Assembly: GCF_030244015.1 (NCBI RefSeq)
Contig: NZ_JASSYX010000004.1
Span: 620,001-684,000 of the forward strand
DNA length: 64,000 nt
Direction: 5' to 3'
Origin: Pedobacter ginsengisoli
Lineage (GTDB): Bacteria; Bacteroidota; Bacteroidia; Sphingobacteriales; Sphingobacteriaceae
Shown: piece by piece, positions 17,845 to 25,303 of the stretch
Numbering within the stretch: position 1 is the first letter of the stretch
Layout of the letters: each line of letters opens with the position of its first letter
Notes under the pieces: model-generated
Told to the model about the DNA's origin: nothing
Seen by the model: the letters and a program-made list of their open reading frames with translations, nothing else
Databases searched by the model: none
Position numbers and translations under genes: made by a program

Positions 17845-17986
17845 CTGTTGGGGAAGGAGTCGAACCTTCAAGGGGTAGTTAGCTACAGTTCAAAAATTAA
17901 TTTGTGGTCAACCCATAAACTGCGTTTATCCATTAATCCCCACCACCGAGACAAGAAGGCGTGTCTGCCAATTTCACCACCCAACA
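17845..17986 (-). tRNA. tRNA-like gene A: class II, GTC in anticodon position, 73-base variable region
   Basis: Read on the minus strand: acceptor TGTTGGG/CCCAACA, T8-G9, D stem GTG/CAC with loop AAATTGGCAGA (G18-G19 present), anticodon stem CCTTC/GGTGG with a T-T mismatch at 29-41, loop TTGTCTC, T arm GAAGG-TTCGACT-CCTTC, G73, then an encoded CCA. All tRNA tertiary contacts look intact. Two things are abnormal: the loop puts GTC (Asp) at 34-36 with a pyrimidine at 37 in a class II, Leu-like body, and the variable region is about 73 bases instead of 10-20. It contains GGGG/CCCC ends and an ATAAAC-GCA-GTTTAT hairpin. A non-decoding role is possible. Confidence 0.6.
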
Positions 17987-18044
17987 TGATATAAAGTACG
18001 TATTATAAGTAGTATATTTAGGTAGTTAATATGCTACATTATAG

Positions 18045-18151
18045 CTGTAGGGGAAGGAGTCGAACCTTCAAGGAGTAGTTAGCCCTTACGGGTTTCCCAA
18101 TTCTCCACCACCGAGACAAGGAGGTGCGTCTGCCAATTTCACCACCCTACA
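18045..18151 (-). tRNA. tRNA-like gene B: class II, GTC in anticodon position, 38-base variable region
   Basis: The upstream member of the pair, 58 bases before gene A. Acceptor TGTAGGG/CCCTACA, D stem GTG/CGC with the same D loop as A, anticodon stem CCTCC/GGTGG with the same T-T mismatch, identical loop TTGTCTC (GTC at 18117-18115), identical T arm and G73; no CCA is encoded. The variable region is about 38 bases, with GGAG/CTCC ends and the CCCGTAAGGG hairpin usual in bacterial tRNA-Leu variable arms. Differences from A are mostly compensatory (T-A to A-T in the acceptor, GGGG/CCCC to GGAG/CTCC), which indicates a maintained RNA fold, not decay. Confidence 0.65.
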
Positions 18152-18199
18152 GAGTATAAACAAGTATCAAAGAACAATTTTTTTCTTACTTGCTTGATA

Positions 18200-18231
18200 C
18201 AAATGTAACAACAACCGCAATACGTTGCAAA
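18200..18231 (-). promoter_or_regulatory. Promoter of the tRNA-like operon
   Basis: TTTG (18231-18228), 20 bases, TACATTTG (18207-18200) on the minus strand fits the Bacteroidota promoter pattern well and would start transcription about 45 bases before tRNA-like gene B. It lies between the pair and the divergent Lrp/AsnC-family gene. Confidence 0.6.
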
Positions 18232-18304
18232 TATTTTAAACAATTAATTTTATTTTTGTTATATTTTTAATTAATTTAGGATATTGTTACCAAATATAAA
18301 AACG

Positions 18305-18778
18305 ATGCTTAAAAAAGAAAGCCAAAATTTAGAAATTGATAACCTGGATATTGACATCCTTAAGCAGCTGATGCAGGATGCCACCAAGCCTTATACAGAG
18401 ATCGCTAAAGATTTGATCGTTTCTGGTGGAACTATCCATGTCCGTATGAAAAAATTACACGAAATGGGGATCATCAAGGGATCTCATTTAATCATCGATC
18501 CGCAAAAGGCAGGCTACGATGTTACTGCTTTTTTGGGGATCTACCTGGAAAAGGGAATACAGTATAAAGATGCGGTTGCGCAGCTGAGCAAGATCAAGGA
18601 AGTGGTCGAGCTCCATTATACTACCGGTGCATACAGCATGTTCGCCAAGATCATCTGCAGGGATACCGGCCACCTCAGGCACGTCTTAAATGAAGAGATA
18701 CAGGCTGTACCTGGCATACAGCGTACAGAAACCCTGATCTCCCTGGAGGAAAGCATAAGAAGGCAGATTGAGCTGTAG
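18305..18778 (+). CDS. Lrp/AsnC-family transcriptional regulator
   Basis: The 157-residue protein has an N-terminal winged helix-turn-helix (NLDIDILKQLMQDATKPYTEIAKDLIVSGGTIHVRMKKL) and a C-terminal RAM/AsnC_trans_reg ligand-binding domain (FLGIYLEKG, HYTTGAYSMFAKIICRD, GIQRTETLISLEE). Feast/famine regulators of this type sense amino acids and bind DNA as octamers. The ATG at 18305 is preferred to a TTG 21 bases upstream because it matches the family start (MLKKESQNLEIDN). A -7-like TATTTTTG at 18251-18258 lies upstream without a good -33 box. It is transcribed divergently from the tRNA-like pair. Which amino acid it senses cannot be told from sequence. Confidence 0.9.
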   Translation: MLKKESQNLEIDNLDIDILKQLMQDATKPYTEIAKDLIVSGGTIHVRMKKLHEMGIIKGSHLIIDPQKAGYDVTAFLGIYLEKGIQYKDAVAQLSKIKEVVELHYTTGAYSMFAKIICRDTGHLRHVLNEEIQAVPGIQRTETLISLEESIRRQIEL

Positions 18779-18797
18779 GGCTCAATAGCGTTCTTTG

Positions 18798-21140
18798 CTA
18801 TTTGAACAAATTCTTCAATGCCTCCAGCTTCAGCTGCAGATCCCCATCTGGCAATGGTTTTTCCTTGTGCCCACCCTTATGCCCTGATTGCGGCTTTACC
18901 GGTTTTTTATGCTGATGCTGACCGCCGGAACTCTGCTGCTGAACCGCTGCTCCCGGCTTCACAAACTTCCTGGACTTGTCTTGCTTCTTATGGTCCTGCT
19001 TTGGTTTAGGTGCTGCTTCCATCTTCATTGACAATGAAATCCGCTTTCTCGCCGCGTCTACCTCAACTACCCGCACTTCTACTTTCTGATGCACCTTTAC
19101 GACATCTGCCGCATTGGACACAAACTTATCTGAGATCTGGCTGGTATGTACCAGGCCGTCCTGATGCACGCCGATATCTACAAAGGCTCCAAAATTGGTG
19201 ATATTGGTCACAATGCCCGGTAATTTCATGCCTACCTTTAAATCCGAGATATCATTAACCCCGTCAGTAAAACTAAACACCTCAAATTGCTCCCGCGGAT
19301 CCCTGCCTGGTTTAGCCAGCTCGGCCATAATGTCATTCAGCGTAGGCAAGCCAATCTCATCGTTTACATATTGCTGCAGTTTGATCTGTTTCCTCAATTC
19401 GGGATCTTTCATGAGCTGAGCCACACTGCAATTGAGGTCTCTTGCCATCTTGCCTACCAAAGCATACCGCTCTGGGTGAACGGCACTCGAATCCAGCGCA
19501 TGCTCCGCATTCCGGATCCTCAGGAAACCTGCCGCCTGCTCAAAAGCTTTATCTCCTAATCTGGGCACTTTCCTCAGGCTTTCCCTGTTTTTAAATGCAC
19601 CATGCTCATTGCGGTAATTTACGATGTTTTGCGCCAGCTGGGGTCCGAGGCCCGATACATAAGCAAGCACTTGCTTGGAAGCGGTATTGAGCTCCACACC
19701 AACCGCATTTACACAGCTCATTACCGTATCATCAAGTGATGCCTGCAATTTATTCTGATCTACATCATGCTGGTACTGGCCTACCCCAATAGATTTAGGA
19801 TCGATCTTTACCAGTTCAGCCAATGGGTCCATCAGCCTCCTGCCTATAGAGACTGCACCCCGAACTGTAATGTCGTGGTTTGGAAATTCCTCCCTGGCTA
19901 CTTCAGAAGCTGAATAAATAGAAGCCCCGTTTTCATTTACCATAACAACAAGCGTTCCTTCAAGACCAAGCCCCCGGACGAAAACCTCGGTTTCCCTGCC
20001 TGCAGTTCCGTTACCAATGGCAATGGCATCCACCTCATGTTCACTGCAGAGCCTTTTTAAGGTTTCAGCGGCCTCCAGGACACCTCTGTTTCCGTTATGC
20101 GGATAAATTGTGGTATTCTCCAGCAGTTTACCTTGTTTGTTTAAACACACCACCTTACAGCCGGTACGGAAACCTGGATCTATTGCAACTACATTCTTTT
20201 CTCCCAGTGGCGCGGCAAGCAGCAATTGCCTGGCATTTTCAGCGAATACCCTGATCGCCTCTTCGTCCGCAGTTTCCTTTGAAAGCCCCCGGACTTCCGT
20301 TTCCATAGCAGGGCCAAGCAATCTTTTATAACCGTCCAGTATCGCCAGTTTTACCTGTGCAGAAGCGGCATTATTTCCTTTTACAAATTGCTTTTCGAGG
20401 ATTTCAATAGCGCCGTCTTCAGCAGGTGCAGTCTCCAGTTTCAGGATCTCCTCATTTTCTCCTCTTCTCATTGCCAGCACCCGGTGTGAAGGCGCTGCCT
20501 TAAGCGGCTCAGTCCAGTCAAAATAATCTTTGTACTTGATGCCTGCCTCTTCCCTGCCTTTGATCACAGTAGATTTAACCACAGCATGCTGCTGAAAGTA
20601 TCTCCTCATGGAAGTACGCGCGTCAACGTTCTCGTTGACCAGCTCAGCAATGATATCACGTGCACCCGCCAGCGCTTCATCTATAGAGTTCACACCCAGC
20701 TCTTCGTTCAAAAACCGTTCAGCTGTTTCCTTAGGATCTTGCTGGTCCTGTACCAGGATAGAAAATGCAAGGGACTCCAGGCCTTTTTTGCGTGCTTCCG
20801 AAGCCCTGGTCTTACGTTTAGGCTTATAAGGCAGGTAAATGTCTTCAATTGCAGCAATATTCGTGGCTGCATTGATCTTGGATTCCAGTTCAGGGGTAAG
20901 TTTATCGAGGGCCGTCAATGCCTTTAGTATGGCCTCCCGGCGCTTATCCAATTCTCTGAGCTGCTGAAACCTGTCCCGGATGGCAGCTACCTGTACTTCA
21001 TCCAGGCTTCCTGTCATTTCCTTGCGGTAACGGGAGATAAATGGAACAGTTGCTCCGTCATCCAGCAATTCAATGGTAGCAATAACCTGTTTTTCTGCAA
21101 CTGCCAGTTCCCCGGCAATAATGATTGAGTGATTACTCAT
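18798..21140 (-). CDS. tex: Tex-family RNA-binding S1 protein
   Basis: Tex is a conserved nucleic acid-binding protein linked to transcription and stress fitness. The 780-residue product has the N-terminal helical Tex domain (VPFISRYRKEMTGSLDE), the YqgF/RNase H-like domain (VVAIDPGFRTGCKVV), helix-hairpin-helix repeats (LNTASKQVLAYVSGLGPQLAQNIV, VPRLGDKAFEQAAGFLRI) and an S1 domain (GMKLPGIVTNITNFGAFVDIG, about 640-710). A basic, Gln/His/Lys-rich tail of about 60 residues follows and is probably disordered, an extension common in this phylum. It is convergent with the Lrp-type gene, with a 19-base gap. Confidence 0.95.
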   Translation of the reverse strand: MSNHSIIIAGELAVAEKQVIATIELLDDGATVPFISRYRKEMTGSLDEVQVAAIRDRFQQLRELDKRREAILKALTALDKLTPELESKINAATNIAAIEDIYLPYKPKRKTRASEARKKGLESLAFSILVQDQQDPKETAERFLNEELGVNSIDEALAGARDIIAELVNENVDARTSMRRYFQQHAVVKSTVIKGREEAGIKYKDYFDWTEPLKAAPSHRVLAMRRGENEEILKLETAPAEDGAIEILEKQFVKGNNAASAQVKLAILDGYKRLLGPAMETEVRGLSKETADEEAIRVFAENARQLLLAAPLGEKNVVAIDPGFRTGCKVVCLNKQGKLLENTTIYPHNGNRGVLEAAETLKRLCSEHEVDAIAIGNGTAGRETEVFVRGLGLEGTLVVMVNENGASIYSASEVAREEFPNHDITVRGAVSIGRRLMDPLAELVKIDPKSIGVGQYQHDVDQNKLQASLDDTVMSCVNAVGVELNTASKQVLAYVSGLGPQLAQNIVNYRNEHGAFKNRESLRKVPRLGDKAFEQAAGFLRIRNAEHALDSSAVHPERYALVGKMARDLNCSVAQLMKDPELRKQIKLQQYVNDEIGLPTLNDIMAELAKPGRDPREQFEVFSFTDGVNDISDLKVGMKLPGIVTNITNFGAFVDIGVHQDGLVHTSQISDKFVSNAADVVKVHQKVEVRVVEVDAARKRISLSMKMEAAPKPKQDHKKQDKSRKFVKPGAAVQQQSSGGQHQHKKPVKPQSGHKGGHKEKPLPDGDLQLKLEALKNLFK

Positions 21141-21192
21141 TTTAATCTGTATTTGATCTTTTAAAAGACAATAGCGCCAAAAATAAATAAAA

Positions 21193-21221
21193 AATCCCGC
21201 AGGGTATGAACCGGCGGGATT
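21193..21221 (-). terminator. Terminator of pdhB
   Basis: On the minus strand AATCCCGC (21221-21214) pairs with GCGGGATT (21200-21193), with further pairs inside (CCGG against CCTG with a mismatch), and is followed by TTTTTATTTA. It starts 24 bases after the pdhB stop. Confidence 0.75.
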
Positions 21222-21245
21222 ATATTTTTCTTAAATAATCAGGTG

Positions 21246-22232
21246 TTATTTTGCTACGTACATGACTTCTTTTACAGCTTTAACCACTCTTTCAGCATTA
21301 GGTAAACTTGCTGCAATAAGGGTTGGAGCATATGGAAGCGGTACATCTGCACAAGTAATACGCAATACTGGGGCATCTAAGTAGTCAAAAGCATTCTTTT
21401 GAACGTTAAATGCAATCTCAGAAGAGATAGAAGCCAATGGCCATGCCTCTTCAACGATCACCAGGCGGTTGGTTTTCTTAACAGACTCGATAATCGTCGC
21501 ATAATCGATAGGACGTACGGTACGAAGATCGATTACTTCAACATTTACCCCTTCTTTAGTCAATTCTTCAACAGCAGGATTTACCACACGGGTCAGCATT
21601 TTACCAAAAGTAACGATGGTTACGTCTGTTCCTTCTTTTACAATTTTGGCTTTGCCTAACGGAATATAATATTCATCTTCAGGCACTTCACCCTTGTCGC
21701 CGTACATCACCTCAGATTCCATGAAAATAACAGGATCAGGATCAAGGATTGATTGTTTCAATAAACCTTTAGCTTCGTAAGGAGTAGAAGGAACTACCAC
21801 CTTTAATCCCGGACAGTTTGCAAACCAGTTCTCAAAGTTCTGAGAGTGCTGGGCACCGAGCTGACCGGCATTACCTGTTGGTCCGCGAAATACAATGGGT
21901 ACGGTGAACTGTCCGCCACTCATGGAAAGGATTTTTGCGGCACCGTTAATGATCTGATCTATAGCAACCAGCGAGAAGTTGAAGGTCATAAATTCTACAA
22001 TAGGGACCAATCCGTTCATTGCTGCACCGATACCGATTCCGGTAAAGCCAAGTTCTGCAATAGGAGTATCTATGATACGCTTTTCGCCAAACTCATCCAG
22101 CATGCCCTGGCTTACTTTATATGCACCATTATATTGTGCAACTTCTTCGCCCATCAAAAAAACGTTTTCATTCTTACGCATTTCTTCACTAAGGGCTTCA
22201 CGTAAAGCTTCTCTAAATTGAATCTCTCTCAT
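21246..22232 (-). CDS. pdhB: Pyruvate dehydrogenase E1 component subunit beta
   Basis: PdhB pairs with PdhA to form the thiamine-dependent E1 of the pyruvate dehydrogenase complex, decarboxylating pyruvate and acetylating the E2 lipoyl group. The 328-residue protein has MREIQFREALREALSEEM, VFLMGEEVAQYNGAYKVSQG (with the cofactor-contacting Glu), DTPIAELGFTGIGIGAAM, the transketolase pyrimidine-binding part and the C-terminal domain (TIVTFGKML, LRTVRPID, WPLASISSEI). Length is normal. pdhA and the E2/E3 genes are not adjacent, so it is a single-gene unit with its own promoter and terminator. A branched-chain 2-oxoacid E1 beta is the alternative. Confidence 0.88.
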   Translation of the reverse strand: MREIQFREALREALSEEMRKNENVFLMGEEVAQYNGAYKVSQGMLDEFGEKRIIDTPIAELGFTGIGIGAAMNGLVPIVEFMTFNFSLVAIDQIINGAAKILSMSGGQFTVPIVFRGPTGNAGQLGAQHSQNFENWFANCPGLKVVVPSTPYEAKGLLKQSILDPDPVIFMESEVMYGDKGEVPEDEYYIPLGKAKIVKEGTDVTIVTFGKMLTRVVNPAVEELTKEGVNVEVIDLRTVRPIDYATIIESVKKTNRLVIVEEAWPLASISSEIAFNVQKNAFDYLDAPVLRITCADVPLPYAPTLIAASLPNAERVVKAVKEVMYVAK

Positions 22233-22257
22233 TGTATATTCAAATATTAACTAGCGG

Positions 22258-22288
22258 CAAACTTAGATAAAATTGTTTTTAAATGCAA
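22258..22288 (-). promoter_or_regulatory. Promoter of pdhB
   Basis: TTG (22288-22286), 20 bases, then TAAGTTTG (22265-22258) on the minus strand, 25 bases before the pdhB ATG. The -7 box is an exact TAnnTTTG match; the -33 element is partial. Confidence 0.5.
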
Positions 22289-22444
22289 TTATTCGTCTAT
22301 TGATCCTCCGTCTTGTAATCGGCATTCAGGGGCTCAAGGGCCTCATTTTAGAAGTCTTAAACAGGGCGCCTGAAAGCAAATTGTCAGTACTCAGAACATA
22401 AGTTCTGTAAGACGCGTAAACGCGGGCCTTTCGGCGCACCCAAA

Positions 22445-25303
22445 TTACCGTTTACCAAATAAAGTTTTATAGATGGAGTATTTAAAATTGTCCTCTGCCA
22501 GGCTCGCCTTGAAATAAGGCGTTTCAAACAGTTCTGTCAGTTTTTCCTTTAATGCCTCCAGGAATTCGGTTTTGACCTCTTCCAGGTAACTGCCCCGTAA
22601 GTTTTGCTTTCCGGACTTGAACCAAACGCCTTCCTGGTTCATCGTTTTCACAATATACAGGTTCGGCTCCACAGCTGTTTTGCCTGAAGACCGCTCATAG
22701 GCATAAGTATAGAGCAAGGTTTGGATCAGGGCTTTGTTGATGTGTTTTCCGTCAGTATTGAACAATTCCCCAATATCTTTGTAATTCAGTTTATCACTGC
22801 CTGTTTTATAATCTATGATCCTGGTAATACCATCTTTCAGGTCTACCCTGTCTATGATCCCACCTATTCTGATACTTGCTTCTTTTCCGAACAATGGAAA
22901 GCCGATATCTGCTTCGACCCACTGTTCCAGGCTGATGACCTGAAAGGGGGCTTGTGATTCATCCTGTGTAACAATAATATTGACGTAAGCTTCAACAATG
23001 GCAAGGATCACTTTCTGCATGCCCCTGAAAGCTACCGGCCGTGCAGCATCATTGTATAAAACTGCTGCGAAGGCTTTTTTTGTCAGTCCGGGAATCAGCT
23101 TCTTTTTTTCAGCGAACAAATCCTTTGTGACCTCCTGCCCGACAACATCCTTATAGAAATACTCCATCACCTTGTGCAGTATGGAGCCGATCTCATTTGC
23201 TTCCACCACGGCTGAAACGGCTTTGGGTTCTTTTATGCCGGCGATATAATTGAAGAAAAAATCTATAGGGTTCAGAATATACTGGGTCAGTGAGGACGGA
23301 GATAAGGTTTTTTGTTTGTTCAGATACCTGTCCAGGGCAGCCTGTACATCCTTATTGTCACGCTTTTCGATCATGACTTCTTTCGGTACTTCGCTCCGGA
23401 CACTAAGGTCCAGCATATGGTAATGAAACTCAAAGCCGCTTTCATAAGCGAGCTGCTTCAGTATCCTGCTCGGCTCACCGGAGGCGGAATCGTCAGTTAA
23501 ACTATTGTAGGCAAAATGTATTTTTGAGGCCCTCTGTACCAGCCGGTAGACCATATACGCTGAAATGGCGTCCTGGTTTTCCAACACCGGCAGCCCGTAT
23601 ACCCGCCTGATGCTGTCCGGGATAAAGCTATTTCCCGCAGATGATTTTGGAACAACGCCTTCGTTGAACCCAAGAAAGACCACCTTTTCAAAATTAAGGT
23701 TCCGTGTTTCCAGCAAGCCCATTAGCTGTATACCCTTTAAAGGGTCACCAGATAACGGCACAGCGATGCCCTGCAGCGCCCGCTGGATCAGTGAAATCAC
23801 AAAGGAAATCTCTTCACCATCGACGTGCCCTCCAAAGGTATCGTGGAGCCTGTTGAGTTCCTGTATCGTCTTTATAAAAAGCTCAGCATCAATCTTTTTA
23901 AGCCTTCTGGTATTCGAGAGCCTGATCAGTACAAAGTTCATGACTTCAAGCAGCTGCCCGACCAATTCATTTGCCTGCGTTGTTTTTCTAAAGAAGAGTT
24001 CAAACAAGCCTTTTTGCCTGACCAGCCTGTTCTGGTCAATTTCCACTTCTTTTTCAATCAGCAATGCGGAATTGATCTTATCGCGCATGATTTGGCTCAG
24101 CCCTGTCAGCGGGTGGGTTAAAAATGCTTCTACGTTTTTGAAGGCGACCTTCCCCGTTTTATGAATCCCGGCCTGACAGCCCAGCCAGAGATCTGCCAGC
24201 CCGTATACGCTGGACGCCCCCAGCGCCAGTCCCATTGTTACATTCAGGTCAACAGGCTTTCCACAATAGCTGGCAGGAATGGTTTGTAAAGCCGGTATGA
24301 GCAGAGATTCATCTGCAAGCACCACGGCCACTGAACCCATTTCATCTGAATCCATATAATCCTCTTCCAGGATGGTATTCAGGATTTTTGCCTGGGCCGC
24401 CTGACCCTGAACCTGGTAGACGCTCACCGTATGTTTCTCGTCCAGAATGCAGCTGCCCCGGTCATGAAAAACGTTATTCAATTTCAGGTTGTTCATGTTC
24501 TTCCTCAAAAAAAGCCCCGCCTCCTGAAGGGGATCGTCCAGGTAATAGCGGTCTGCATCGAAATAAAACAAAGCTTTGTCCGCAGCCTGCAGATCCCTAA
24601 AGATCTTTGCTTCGGCGCCGCTAAGTGCATTGAAGCCGGCAAAAATCAGTTTTCCTTTAAAATTTTTCACAAAATCATTTTCCGCAGCATTTCCTTCAGC
24701 GAGCTTTCTGTATACCTGCCCGTTGGTCACGTATCCCTGCGAGGCAAGTGCCACATGAAACTTTTGGTAAAGCGCAGGCATCCTGCGCCACATTTTGATA
24801 AACAGTTCCTGTTGCTTTTTATGCTTGCCTTCAGAATAAGATGTCCAGAACTGGGATAGAAACTCGTATTGCTCAGTGCTCAGGTAATCAAAGTCCTTAT
24901 TGATCACAGAAATATCTTCCAGGTCACGGTATAATTTGCCGGCATCAACAAGGTCAATGTCTATCTGCGAGAAGTCTGCAAGTATGATTTTCGCAATGGG
25001 GAAGAATTTACTTCCGCCAATGCGGTCCAGTCCCTCTTCATGCAGCAACTGGTTGTAGATGCGGTGAAGTGTAAAGAACTGCACATAAAAATCTGCAACC
25101 CTGTAGTTGTCCGTTTTTGCAAAAAACTCCTGTACAGTGAAAAAAGAAGGACTAAAAAAAGGCTTCCCGATTACATTGGCCAGGTGTTTCTGCAAATAAG
25201 CTGCAGGACGTTTGTTGTTGAATATAATTGCGCAGTCCTGCAGGCCGGTTCCGAACCGGTCTAGTAAATCTTCTGCGACTTCCTGTAAAAATGATTTGAT
25301 CAT
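22445..25303 (-). CDS. AddB-like PD-(D/E)XK nuclease/inactivated helicase
   Basis: The 952-residue protein is the partner of the helicase downstream of its promoter side. It has a helicase-like body without a Walker A motif (AIIFNNKRPAAYLQKHL at the N terminus), the UvrD-like segments GFNALSG and VFLGFNEGVVPK, and a C-terminal RecB-type nuclease: KTLSPSSLTQYILNP, GSILHKVMEYFY and GIIDRVDLKDGITRIIDYKTGS with the D-DYK active-site pattern. The four-cysteine Fe-S ligand set of Bacillus AddB is not obvious. Its ATG overlaps the upstream stop by 4 bases, so the two subunits are coupled. It probably acts in double-strand break end resection as an AddAB-type complex. Confidence 0.88.
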   Translation of the reverse strand: MIKSFLQEVAEDLLDRFGTGLQDCAIIFNNKRPAAYLQKHLANVIGKPFFSPSFFTVQEFFAKTDNYRVADFYVQFFTLHRIYNQLLHEEGLDRIGGSKFFPIAKIILADFSQIDIDLVDAGKLYRDLEDISVINKDFDYLSTEQYEFLSQFWTSYSEGKHKKQQELFIKMWRRMPALYQKFHVALASQGYVTNGQVYRKLAEGNAAENDFVKNFKGKLIFAGFNALSGAEAKIFRDLQAADKALFYFDADRYYLDDPLQEAGLFLRKNMNNLKLNNVFHDRGSCILDEKHTVSVYQVQGQAAQAKILNTILEEDYMDSDEMGSVAVVLADESLLIPALQTIPASYCGKPVDLNVTMGLALGASSVYGLADLWLGCQAGIHKTGKVAFKNVEAFLTHPLTGLSQIMRDKINSALLIEKEVEIDQNRLVRQKGLFELFFRKTTQANELVGQLLEVMNFVLIRLSNTRRLKKIDAELFIKTIQELNRLHDTFGGHVDGEEISFVISLIQRALQGIAVPLSGDPLKGIQLMGLLETRNLNFEKVVFLGFNEGVVPKSSAGNSFIPDSIRRVYGLPVLENQDAISAYMVYRLVQRASKIHFAYNSLTDDSASGEPSRILKQLAYESGFEFHYHMLDLSVRSEVPKEVMIEKRDNKDVQAALDRYLNKQKTLSPSSLTQYILNPIDFFFNYIAGIKEPKAVSAVVEANEIGSILHKVMEYFYKDVVGQEVTKDLFAEKKKLIPGLTKKAFAAVLYNDAARPVAFRGMQKVILAIVEAYVNIIVTQDESQAPFQVISLEQWVEADIGFPLFGKEASIRIGGIIDRVDLKDGITRIIDYKTGSDKLNYKDIGELFNTDGKHINKALIQTLLYTYAYERSSGKTAVEPNLYIVKTMNQEGVWFKSGKQNLRGSYLEEVKTEFLEALKEKLTELFETPYFKASLAEDNFKYSIYKTLFGKR

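Noticed and set aside
17845..17986. A canonical tRNA interrupted by an intron in the variable region
   Set aside because: Removal of the insert would still leave the abnormal anticodon stem and loop, and the insert ends pair with compensatory changes between copies, so it looks like part of the structure.
18284..18304. Upstream TTG start for the Lrp-type gene
   Set aside because: Adds seven residues not found at the family's N terminus; the ATG at 18305 fits better.
22364..22441. Long-range imperfect pairing GGGCGCCTGAAAG with CTTTCGGCGCACCC
   Set aside because: Several mismatches and no conserved context; noted as possible 3' structure of the AddB-like transcript only.
23565..24164. Long plus-strand open frame opposite the AddB-like gene
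   Set aside because: Ser- and Pro-rich translation with no domain features, entirely within a clear real gene on the other strand.
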